A DNA stretch of 64,000 bases from Gyrodactylus bullatarudis (taxonomy: Eukaryota; Platyhelminthes; Monogenea; Gyrodactylidea; Gyrodactylidae). The stretch is from contig SSNU01000095.1 in NCBI GenBank assembly GCA_012064415.1, positions 267,180-331,179 on the forward strand, written 5' to 3'. Shown in pieces: positions 35,470 to 46,600 of the stretch (positions within the stretch are counted from its first letter, which is position 1; the number at the start of each line of letters is the position of its first letter). Under the pieces are notes generated by a model. It was not told the origin of the DNA and did no database searches. It was given only the letters and a program-made list of their open reading frames with translations. A program made the translations under genes and the position numbers.

Positions 35470-38400
35470 TTAAATATTTTTTACATCCATTGTTAACTCG
35501 AGGAATCGGAATGTATCAACAACTTGTTCAATCTGAAGAGAAATATATAAATCATTGATTTTAAAATTCATGTAAAATGCAGAAATTCTTACGCGTTTTG
35601 TTGTGGGTACTGTTAGACCGTGTCCAGCATTTGTTTCGATTCTACACAACAAAGGATTCTTTTGTTTTGGATTGGAACCTATTTCACTTTGTAGTGTAGC
35701 AATATATTTGAAAGAATGTAGAGGAACAACTCTATCATCGTGATCAGCTGTTAAGACCAGTATTGCTGGATATTGAGTACCATCCTCGGGGAACTTGATA
35801 TTATGAAGAGGGCTATACCTATTTAAAATAAAGCTTTTATTTGTGAGATATAATATTTTACGTATGATGACTGTCAGGGACTCAATACGAAATCAATGTA
35901 GAAAAACATTCAAAAGAAATGATTTTTTTCCGAAAATAATCTCACTTAAAGGCATATTCAAAATCTTCTTTAACATCAGGATTGCCGAAATCAGAAGTCC
36001 ATGCATGACCAATCGTGAATTTATGGAATCTGACCAAGTCTGTAACTGGAACATCACAAATGACAGCATGGAAGGTTCCAGGAAACTGATTAGCACAAGC
36101 AGCGACTAAAAGACCTCCATTGCTGCCTCCGTGAATATGCAGCCTAAAAGATTGAAATACTTATTAGTAATGAGAATTTTTAACTTTATATATTTAAAGT
36201 AAATTTTAATGTTTAACTGATACACATTTCAGAGCAATCTGGAGAGCTTCTCTTCAATCTATTCGTATACAATCATAAAAGCAAAATTTTCTCAAGGAAA
36301 AAGAAGTGCAAAGAACCATCTTCAAGCTCCATCTACAAATTCTGAAGGTGCTTTTCCTCAGACTGAAAATATTTCAGTTTTCAATTCTATATTTGTAAAG
36401 GTTACTTACAAAGATGGTTTCGTATACTTTTTCTTGATTATGGCCTTTGCAACTGAATGGAAATCATCAAAACAATTTTGCTTGGTAAAATTTCGTCCGC
36501 CATGATACCATTCTGTGCCGTATTCACTGAAAAAAAGTTTTAAATGAGGTTACGTTAGCATATATTGATATCAAGGTGAGAATTTACTATTTTAAGAAAA
36601 ATCTTGACAATTTTCTACCTAGTGAAACGAGCCCGTGAGAGTTGATAGAATAAAAAAATTCGAACAAATCAATTTCGAAATATTGAGGAAAAAAAATACC
36701 AATATCAAGGAAATCAAACAACCTGAATTTTACATTTATCTTGAAAGGAAATGATTCGAAACTCAAAAGTTCAATTTTTCTTAAAAATTACGTATTCCTG
36801 TGAACCAAATTGGACAAAAGATCTTTCATATGTTATTCCCAAAAATTAGTATATAATCGCTTTATATCTTTGAAATCGATAATAATTTTTGAGCTCACAA
36901 GGTGAAAAGGTATGACGCATTTATGAAAATGAAAAATTAGCCAAATTTTGGCCAAATTAAATTTTTTTATTCCAACAAATTATGGGCTCATTTCAACTAG
37001 CTTTATTTAAAAAAATGCGAATAAACTTCTATGATAATATTCCCATATATATATCATAAATATATTTTTTATCCAAATTTTACCAAAAAGTTAAAATTTC
37101 TTTATTTTTTCAATGGATGGTTAGCTTCATTTATTTGCAACTCACCTGCCACCACGAATGTTGGCCAGGACAAAGATTCCTTTGAAATATTTGACAAATA
37201 GTAAATTGTTTATAGAGAAGAATGGAGTGAGACCAATGTTGAAGCCTCCGTATCCGTATAATTTACAGGGTCTTGGATGGGGTTCATCTTCAAGAACCTA
37301 GAACGATTTTTAAAATAATTTTTATCATTGGCTGACGAAGAAAAATGAAAATTCATAAACTAGGCTTGATATTTTACGATCAAGGGACAGAAAATTTTTT
37401 AGTCACTTCAGAAAAGAATTAATTAATTTTAATTTTTAACCAAGTAGTTCTTCAAGGACAGAAGACAGGATAGTCAGGTAGCAAGCGAACAACTTTATAG
37501 TCAATGAATTAATTAAATTTTAGAAGGCACATGAGTTAAGAATTTAAATGAAATACAATATATATATATATAATTATACAAAGTATTTTTTTCTGAACAA
37601 CTTTCTGGGTGATTTGCTAATTTGGACGCTTTTACACAGAAAAGAAGATTTTCATATATTAAATTCAAAAATTTTGTTTTTCTGACACTCATGAATCTCA
37701 TTTTCCTAAAATTCTTTAAAGAGATTAAAACTTTCAGAAAAGGATCAGGATATGTAAGGAAGCGATTATAAATTATTACCAGGACGATTCTCATCAGAAA
37801 AGTCATGCAGATTGCTCAAAAACGTAAATTTTATCAATTATCGTAGTAAAATTCATTCAAAATTTGCTGGCGCAGATTTTAAAAATTGTAATTTTCAAAT
37901 GAGATTTTGTTTATCAGAATGAGCAAATAGCCAAAAAGGTTGTAAAAATTTGTATTATCCTAATAGTTATGGAATTAATTTCGAAAAGGGATCAACGTTC
38001 ACTCGCTTAAATAGATAAGTTGATTCGTCAAAAATAACATGAATCTTGTACTTGCTAGTCGCTAGGCTTTATAGAAAGGTTTAAATTTGAATAAAACTCC
38101 TCGATCTGTAACTCTAGAAAGAAAGTTCAAAGGATTTTCGCTTAATTTATAATTATCTAGACAGACTTGTTTCAATATTTAAACAATAAGATGAATAAAT
38201 AAAACCCTGAATTATATTGATTAGAAAACAAATTTTCAAGAGTTCGTTATAAATAGGAATAACTCAAACTTGTTGAAAGTTGCGTACCCCACCTTAGAAT
38301 CTCAAGTCTACCTTGTCCCTACTCCTATAAAACTTGCCATGTTAGTTTTCAATAGGGATGTAACGAATTTTTACCTATTTCAAATCAAAGTTTTCCGTGA

Positions 38401-40948
38401 AATTTCCACATATAATTTTGATAACGGTGATGTGTGAGATCTAAAATACCTGAAAATTCGTTTGCAATCCCATGCATACTCGTGCATTACCCATTTTCCC
38501 TAAATTTTCTTGTAGGCATAGTAGAATAATAAAATTTAACAGAAATGATCCTAACATGATTCTATTACTATTTTCATTGAAAAAACCCTTGAAGCCTTAT
38601 CAGCAAAAAAGATTTTGATACTTGATCTTATATAAAATAATGTTAAGAATTAATAGTATTATCATTTGAGTAGGTGTTTAAAAGAGTTTGAAAAATTTGT
38701 TACATCTCTAGTTTTCAATGATGGGGGAAACTCAAGTATTTTTAGGAATGTTTTTTCATTTAACTGATGCATTTTAGTTTATAAAAATCAATGAAAAAAA
38801 TTTTTGTGTATCTCTCTATGGTTTTTATATCGAGAACTTGAAAATTATGTCACTAACGAATCAGAACGAATCAGTAGAGAAAGGATACAAATACAAGGCT
38901 TATAATTTTAAAATTTTTGTGTTTTTTTTCTAGAAACTAAATAAAGAAAATTCAATTTTCCTCAGTATAAAAGTCCATACAAGAACGAGAAATCTTTAAA
39001 AATATTAAGAAATATACTTTTTGTAGATACAAAAGCTAGCATCTACAGACCAAGCAACAAATTGTTCATGTCTTTTGTTCCAAGACATAAGACCAGTCAA
39101 TTGTTGCTACTGAGAATAAGCATATGAAAAGTTGATAATCAAGAGGTAAACTATCCAAGAAACATGATAAGAAACTATACCATTTATGAGAGTTTAAAAT
39201 TTATTCTGATGACATGAAAGACGAGAATATGAAAAATCAATTAGAGAGTTTTCAAGAGCAATAAATCTATTGTATCATTGTTTTTTCTATCATGCAGAGA
39301 ACACAAAAGAATATCAGAGTTTATTCTCTGCATATTGTGCAAGATACTCACTATATGTCTGAGAACAAAGTATGGTATTTGAGTTTTGTCATTTGACTCA
39401 GCAAACTCTTGTTTGACTTCATATTCAGAGACATTGAGGAAGTCAATTTTGGGCTCTTTGAATTTCTTTACTGCCTTGTCCTTGTAGATGTAGGAGGTCC
39501 TTGGTTGAAGAAATGATGTAAAACTAAAAGTAAACTAAAAAAGAAAAGACTGAATAAAATAATCAAGGTTGTATATGATTTTTGTTCAGATTAGTTGATA
39601 ATAATTTCAACCTAGAAAATGTACAGTAATGCAGTAATACTTACACTATCATGAAAAATTTCAGCAGAAAGATAATTAATAGTTCCACACTCCAAATTAA
39701 TCGATTGTAATATTTCCCCAGTCCTAAGTTTCCTCACAGTCAAGTAAGACTTGGAGAAAATAGAAAAAGAGTATTAGCTATGTTTCTACAATATTAAAAG
39801 AGATAGCTTACGACAACATGTTTTATTATAACAACACCAATCTTGTCCTGATCAAAGCACACAACTTCTTCCAACTTTTCATGGCTATTAGCAGGAATGA
39901 TGGTTTTCCAATTTTCCTCAACTGGAGAGTCAATATCGAATGAGACCAGTTTGTTCATGGGAGCCTTGTGGTTGGTTAGAAAGTAGAATATTTTATCTTC
40001 ATTTGTAATACATGTGTAGAAAGCGTCAAAGTTGTCAATGACAGTTTTGGTCTCAAGAAGTCCATCAATTTTGTAATTTATCTTTTCCATATCAACATAG
40101 GATAACATATGACTAGGATCACAACTCTTTGACTTCGAGACAAGAAGGTATTTCCCATCTTTGTTCAACCAGACAGAGGCCATCCAAGTGGGATTTTCAG
40201 GTGTCTCAAAGCAAATAACATCTTCTGATTGCGGTGTGCCCAATTTGTGATATTTAATCTTTTGATTTTTATTTGTATCAACTTCAGTACCATCTCCTTT
40301 ACTATCGTACCAGGAATAGAATAAACCCTTGTTATCTTTAGTCCAGGTTAATCCAGTAAATTTGGCTTGCTCTAAGACATCAGGTAAATCAGAGCCGTCA
40401 CTTCTATTTTTGAACTTGATTTTCACCCAATCTGAATCTGCTTCGGAGAGGGAATAAGCAAAAATTTTATCATCATAAGTTAGATTATATCCACGAATCG
40501 AAGATGTTCCTTCATCGGATAGAGTATTTGGATCGATAAGGATCCTGGGTTCAGATTCTAACCTGTCCATTGTGTAGATTATACTTTGAAAATATAAATT
40601 ATTTCGAATTACTTTTGATCCAAAAGACCTGAATTATACTGATAAATATAGGCATCCTTAAATCGGACAAGTCCTCCATATTTCTCATAGTTGATTGAGT
40701 TTTTAAACCTTTAAAGTTGTTAACTATGTTCTTTACATTTCAGTTAGCGTTTCTTTATTGGGAGATTGATCAAGAAAGGTCTCAGTTACAATCTTTTGCT
40801 GTTTAACAAATTCTTTGGTTTCTTCTGAATCTGGATCTTCCAGCCATCTATATGGGTCATTGATCTAGAGTAAAGATTTTTTTATTACTATTTTTCCATG
40901 AATTTCTTCCTTGCATGAGATTTTATTGACCTTTGGATAAGTTATCAT
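35470..40948 (-). CDS. PREP: prolyl oligopeptidase (prolyl endopeptidase), serine peptidase S9A
   Basis: Eleven exons, 5' to 3': 40948-40889, 40864-40737, 40708-40613, 40583-39812, 39749-39645, 39534-39352, 37297-37146, 36526-36410, 36143-35946, 35818-35593, 35532-35470. All borders are GT-AG; 2,100 nt give 699 aa, close to the usual 710. Order of parts: N-terminal cap with [19 protein letters not shown], beta-propeller ([28 protein letters not shown]), then the alpha/beta hydrolase domain with [17 protein letters not shown], nucleophile Ser in GGSNGGLL, Asp in TADHDDRVV and His in NAGHG. It is a cytosolic enzyme cutting short peptides after proline. The start was chosen because MITYPK aligns with the family's usual beginning. 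The first three introns are only 24, 28 and 29 nt; later ones range from 60 to 2,054 nt. The 60-nt last intron has no in-frame stop. Confidence 0.96.
37298..39351 (-). other. large intron of prolyl oligopeptidase
   Basis: A 2,054-nt intron between the propeller and the YGYGGFN exon. It carries the second copy of the 19-nt motif (37472-37490) and AT-rich sequence. A 97-codon frame on the minus strand at 37513-37806 shows no family motif. Confidence 0.7.
37472..37490 (+). repeat. 19-nt dispersed motif, copy 2
   Basis: Exact match to 4341-4359. It lies inside an intron of prolyl oligopeptidase, antisense to that gene. Confidence 0.5.
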
Positions 40949-41995
40949 TTCTAGTAGTTTAACTTGAACTGTTTAAATTAATTAAAAACATGATCGATTC
41001 AAACGAAAAAACTAATCACTTTTTGTTCGGTATTTTGTTTGAATGATATAATATCATCATTTAGTACTAAATTATCTTTTTAAAGTCTGAACTGTAAATC
41101 ACTGAATAATATTTAACAGCGTGTATCTGTCTAATTATACGACTTGAAAACTTCATTCTGAAAAATATAAGTCATAACACAGAAAATCCCATGATAAAGT
41201 TCTTGATAAAATTCAAACTAATTTCTCGTAGTTACTTAAAAGTAATACTATTAAATAACCATGAATTTTAAGATAAGCTATTCAAACAGCGATTTATTTG
41301 GATTTATATTTCGGATGCTTGTGTAGTTTAGGCCAGGAAAAACTTATAAAATCTATTGAATGTAATTTATACTCTCATCATTAGTATTCATTGAATACTA
41401 TTCAACCTATGTAATAGACTGCTACACAATGTATATAATTTTGCATAGAACCTATTTTGTTATTTTATACCTGTTTTTTTAGAACTTGTATACTACATAT
41501 AGAATTTATAGAATATTTTCTTTTTTCATCAAAAAATGTTATGTACAAATTCTTCACTCAATCTCTTTATATTCTATATACAAATAAATTGTTTTCTTTA
41601 GTCAAAAAGTAGAATGTAGAAGAGTGTATTCTCATCTGATTGGCAGAGGTTCTTCACAATTCTTTTTACTCATTATTGCATGCATACAAGAAAAATTCCT
41701 CGAACTAAACTAAAGAAAATACACAAAAAACTCTACAATTATTATACAAGTCAGCTCTTATTTTATATTCGATAGAATTATTTATATTCATCAACCAACT
41801 TATACAATCAACGTCATCATTAAACATTTTTCAAAGGCAAAAGAAAAATTGTGATTCTCTTCTTAACTAATCAAAGTTTACGAAAGAAAAATAAACACAC
41901 AAAAAATTTGTTGTGATTTTGTTGTAAATTTTCATTTCAACTAAATATTATATTACAATTCTGTTTGAAAAAGTTAGAGAGAAGAAGACAAATTG
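40949..41995. promoter_or_regulatory. shared upstream region of two divergent genes
   Basis: Prolyl oligopeptidase starts leftward at 40948 and the PTB-domain gene rightward at 41996, so about 1,050 nt serve as upstream region for both. It is AT-rich. I see no definite TATA box or known binding site, and first exons or UTRs may lie within. Confidence 0.4.
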
Positions 41996-43066
41996 ATGTC
42001 AGTTCAGCCAAAAGTATCAAAGAAGAAGCCTCATGTATTTTATGAGGTCACTGCTATATGGCAAAGTCGCCTCAAGTCAGCTAATGAAGACAGTTATATG
42101 CAGTTGTTCAGTTCAGAGAATATTGAATATCATATGGGAATAAGACCCTTGGGGAATGTAAAGTTAAAGTTTCTCGAAAAACACATTGAATGCAAAAGCA
42201 CGAGTCTGTTTGGTTCAAAGCTTCCAAGAAGTGAAATTTACTATTCAGATATTGATAGATGCATCTCAGCCTCGGAGCCAACACACTTGATATGCATGTC
42301 AATTGTTGAGAACGATTCAAATATGATTTGTGAAATTTTCAAGATAAAATCTGCCGAACAGGTCAATAAGATTCAAGATCTTGTACAAAATGCACGCCAG
42401 CATTCTCAGTACAAATTGAACGATTTGAATGTTGCCTTTATACCCGGATCGAATGCATCCCTGAACGAAATTGAAAATGGTGGCAATGGAGGAAGCTTAA
42501 GCCGATCCGTTAAAGAATTTTACAAATCAACTGAGGATATGACCAACTCTGAAATGGTTGAAGTGAACAAGTCTTCCTCAACAATGTCGAAACGTCCGAA
42601 GGAAAGCTATCGGCCTGCTCTTCCAATGGATCCTTATTTCAAGAAAAAAACATCTACAACGCCGAATAATAATGTTGAAGAGCCGTACATTAAACCAGAA
42701 AAGGATTACAATCAAAGGTCCAGCCTTCCTACACCCTCAGATTATTCCAATGTATCGAAACCAATGACTGATGTCACCTATGTTACAGATGCCAACTTCC
42801 AAAAACTAAAAACTTGGCACCCACAGGATATAGAAACGCTGAAACATGATTTACTCAAGCATGTAGACAGTGCTTCAACATGGTCTGTTGAGGTTAATTG
42901 CATTGAAAATCATCCAAAATTCGGTAATCGTATATCAGACAATGGTTCAATTTATATGTTCATCGCTCATATGACACCAGAACATAGGAATTACTCAATG
43001 TGTAGTAGTTCTAACGTCAGTCTTCATTCCCTCAACGACGATCGTAACAATATAAAGACTAATTAA
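41996..43066 (+). CDS. PTB/PID-domain adaptor-like protein, intronless
   Basis: A single uninterrupted frame of 356 codons beginning at the ATG at 41996 (MSVQPKVSKK). Residues of about 15-135 follow the PTB/PID fold pattern: GIRPLGNVKLKFLEKHI (early strands), then YSDIDRCISASEPTHLICMSIV (core strands), then ICEIFKIKSAEQVNKIQDLV with the closing helix. Such domains bind NPxY-type peptides or phosphoinositides. The rest is Ser/Asn/Pro-rich and probably disordered, with SYRPALPMDPYF and a weakly conserved-looking end (LKTWHPQDIETLKHDLLKHV). I cannot place it in a named family. Lack of introns next to intron-rich neighbours suggests either a naturally single-exon gene or an old retrocopy; the open frame argues that it is functional. 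AATAAA is at 43502-43507. Confidence 0.72.
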   Translation: MSVQPKVSKKKPHVFYEVTAIWQSRLKSANEDSYMQLFSSENIEYHMGIRPLGNVKLKFLEKHIECKSTSLFGSKLPRSEIYYSDIDRCISASEPTHLICMSIVENDSNMICEIFKIKSAEQVNKIQDLVQNARQHSQYKLNDLNVAFIPGSNASLNEIENGGNGGSLSRSVKEFYKSTEDMTNSEMVEVNKSSSTMSKRPKESYRPALPMDPYFKKKTSTTPNNNVEEPYIKPEKDYNQRSSLPTPSDYSNVSKPMTDVTYVTDANFQKLKTWHPQDIETLKHDLLKHVDSASTWSVEVNCIENHPKFGNRISDNGSIYMFIAHMTPEHRNYSMCSSSNVSLHSLNDDRNNIKTN

Positions 43067-43501
43067 CATTAATTCCTATAGCCATTTCGTTAATATAATC
43101 AAGGCTAAAGATGGAAAGAGAATCCAGCCTCCTTCTACAATGTAGAATCTACGTATAAAACAAACAGTTATTCCTTTCGTCAAGACCTTTTATCGATGGC
43201 CTAGAATACAATTTTTTGAAAAGTATAAAGCAAGAGAAGATTCCTAAAAAAAGAGATAGAAATTATGTATTTGAAATTGAAAAAATATCATTACAATCAT
43301 TAGAACACTGTGACATATCACGAAAAATACGAGCACACCAAAAAAGCATGCATATCAAGGAGGGAATTGTATAACTCAAACAAATTCCAATTACTTTTGC
43401 TTTATTCTTTAGTATTTTTGACATTTTTTTCATCACCATTATTGTATTAATAGTATTATGAAACTTGTACTTTTCAAAAGAAATCGTGTACCTTTTTGGG
43501 T

Positions 43502-43507
43502 AATAAA
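43502..43507 (+). terminator. polyadenylation signal of PTB-domain gene
   Basis: AATAAA (followed by an overlapping AATAAA), about 435 nt after the stop codon on the coding strand. Confidence 0.5.
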
Positions 43508-45373
43508 TAAATTCATTTGTTTAGTTTTTGACAAACATCCTTTTTCTTTTTTTATCAGGGAAAAATACAGAAGAATGTGGAATTGAATGGAATTCTTGAT
43601 GGAGAGTAGTAGACTGTGAAAGGATTCGAAATAAAGAAAGTTGAAGACAAATCTGAAAATCAGATAAGCCTATAAGTTGTGAGAATAGAAAATGTATTTT
43701 GTAAAAAAACCAATTCAGGAAGAATTGTGTAATTTTTGAATTATGAATTTCAATCTCTTTTTGAGATTTATAGCAGCTATTACTGATATTTGGGATTAAC
43801 ATCAGACATAAAAATTGGAATTTAGCTATAAATGATCCAAAAAACTAGCCATTTTCAAGGAAAAATTCAACTTCGTAAATTTTCCTTTTTTATAACTGAG
43901 CTTTGGTTATGAAAGTGGAAATTTAATTGTTTATAAATTATGTCAGATCTATTTATTTTCCAAATTTTATTCTAGTATAATTTCCGATACTTGAGTAACC
44001 ATTGACCTATTCTTATTGGCTGAGAAATTCGATATAGATAGCAATTGATAATTTGAAATCATTATTTCTGAAAGTTTTCACTTCTTATCAGCACACTAAG
44101 ATAAACATCAGTTCAAATATCACCGATCTTACTGTTCAATGAGGCTATAGCTCATAGAATAAAAAGCTTATTAAATTAAAAGTTTATTGAGTTATTTTAG
44201 ATGAAAATTAAAAAACTAGATTGGATTTTAAAAATTCAATAACAATGAAAAGCTAAAATTACTGTTTTGCTTAAAGTTCAGTTACTCTTGTAAATTTTCA
44301 AAATACGAAATCCACATAAGTTAGGAATAAAATTTCTTCAAGTGGTCTCTCTTTGAAAGTTACTCCCCTTTTCTTAACATCAATGAAATGAAAACAAATC
44401 CCTTGTGATGAGATACTGCAAAACAAAAAGACGCCAATGTTCCTTTGGAAGGATAAAAAATTATGATTTACAATTTTCAATGGAGTAGTAAAATAAAAAA
44501 AACGATTAAGTAAGCTCATAGGTTATTATAAGATTGTGAGGGTCACTTCGAAGTATCGTAGTCACATTGAAATTTATAAATCAATCTTCAGTCTTTGATG
44601 ATTGAGAATTAATGTAAAAATTAGCTTGTTGATTTCCAAAGAAATTCTTTGGATACATTTGTTCAAAAAATGAATGATTTTTCATCCAAAAACAGTTACT
44701 TAATCATTTATGCATTCAAGAGCCATGGATTTGTGTGGCACAAGAAGAGTAAAACTCTACAATCGATAAAGAGACAAAAGAACTCTTGTTGAATAAATTA
44801 TGTACACACTGAACAATAAAAAGTATTTGGATATATTTACAAATGTTATTGATTTTACAGAATCTGTAAAAAAGATAATTTTACCAATTATTTTTATACC
44901 TTGTAAGATGTTAGAGCATAATTCTAAGGTCACTTTGAACCTGAAATAATGTGAATTTAATGCAAAATACAGATTATTTTTTCTTAGATAATAAATCTTT
45001 AATTATTACACATTCTTATTCTCAGAGTTTTAGCACATAATATAAACCTAGGAATAATGGAATTCAGAGAACTAAGGAAATTTCGTCAAATATATGGCCA
45101 ATAATGTGAGAATTTTAATGTTGATACTAAGGGACCGTAAAGGATGGAGTCCTAAGTCATCAGTCATTATACCTTTGAAATAGATTTTTATAAAAACTCA
45201 ATCAACTCTATAATTACAGATTACTAAGGTTTATTAAAGTTGTAATGAACTGGCAGTCCGAAGATCAGATTTGAATCATCTGTCTAATTTTAATCCCGAT
45301 GTGTAGTGTCACTTGGCCTTAAATTTCAGAAATTTGGACTCAAAGATAGGAATAGTGGATCAGTTTTGAAAAA

Positions 45374-45862
45374 AAAATCGAATTTGATCAAGATTTTTTG
45401 GAATCTAGATCTCACTATCACGATACGAAGAAAGTAAATTTTTAGGGAAATTAAGTTAACACCGAACTCCCATTTTTAGAACTTTGATTTGGAAATTTTT
45501 GCCGATTCAAAAGTGAGAAAGTGATCAAAAGTTGATTTTTATGATAACAATAAGGAAAGAAAACCGATTATCACTATAATAATTCAGGTGAAATCGTCAT
45601 TTTTCAGGGATCTTGAATCATCAAATTTTCAAGTAGGGAAAGTGATCAAAAATTAAAACTTGATGGGGTGATTCTAAAAATCTGATTCAGCATATTTGAT
45701 TTCTTTGACTAATCGTGATCATAAAAATCAAGTTCAAACAGTGGGAATTGGGCGTTAACTCGAGATAATTTTCTTAAAAATTGACTTTTTTCAAAATACT
45801 TTTTCTTCATATCGTGAATGTGGGCCTAGACTCCCTAAAGTCTTGATCAAATTCGATTTTCC
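45374..45862. repeat. foldback element, arms about 150 nt
   Basis: The left arm starts AATCGAATTTGATCAAGA; the right arm reverse complement starts AATCGAATTTGATCAAGA as well. Similarity continues through CACTATCACGATACGAAG / CACATTCACGATATGAAG and GTTAACACCGAACTCCCA / GTTAACGCCCAATTCCCA. No coding capacity inside. Confidence 0.7.
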
Positions 45863-46059
45863 ATCTGAGAGTAGCAATTTAAATATATCTCTATAGATAA
45901 ATAACCCATGGTTTCAAGGGAACCTTTTAAAAGAGATAAGTTGTTGTCTAATGTCAAATGGCCAAGGTGGCTTTAATTCGTCAGTAAATTCAGGTAATAT
46001 CTGAATATGAGCGAAGCAAAAAAAGACAAAAGAGCCAATGGTTCGACCTTGTGAAACAC

Positions 46060-46600
46060 ATGAGCCAATAAAACTAGTTGACATGAAGATGAAAAATCAC
46101 TAAAATAATTCCGGATAGTCAAGAAAGAAATTTTCCAAATTCAATGATGAAGTGAACCTTTAAAAATATTTCTGTAAAAAATTCACTCAGGCCAAAATCA
46201 GGCCGATTTTTAAATTTCCCCAATTTCCCTTAACATTTTTGAAGATTTATTCCCTTCATGATATCTGAAAAATTCAGGTTGTTCGGTTCCCCATGAAAAT
46301 GACAAATTTGTGTGAACTTCTTCAGGGGAATTCAAAACTTTTGTCTTAATCTTGATCCAAAATATCAGTATTGAATTGCTTTAAATCTTTGAAATCACCA
46401 AATATTTTGAGCTCAAATGTTGAAGATGTGGGAAATTCATTTTGGTCTGATTGATTTCTCAGAACTATATTTTATTTCAACATCTCATGTAATTTTAAAA
46501 ATTGAATTTTTCTGACTATCCGGAGAAAAATAATTAGTTTTTTGAAAAAATAGTAACTTTTTATTTTCATGTCAATCAATTGAAAATGTCTCATTTCTTA
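46060..46600. repeat. foldback element
   Basis: The left arm includes TTGACATGAAGATGAAAAA and TCCGGATAGTCA; the right arm reversed has TTGACATGAAAATAAAAAG and TCCGGATAGTCA. The outer words (ATGAGCC / ATGAGAC) also correspond. The GGATAGTCA word recurs in other AT-rich repeats of the window (near 14215 and in altered form near 52760). Confidence 0.6.
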
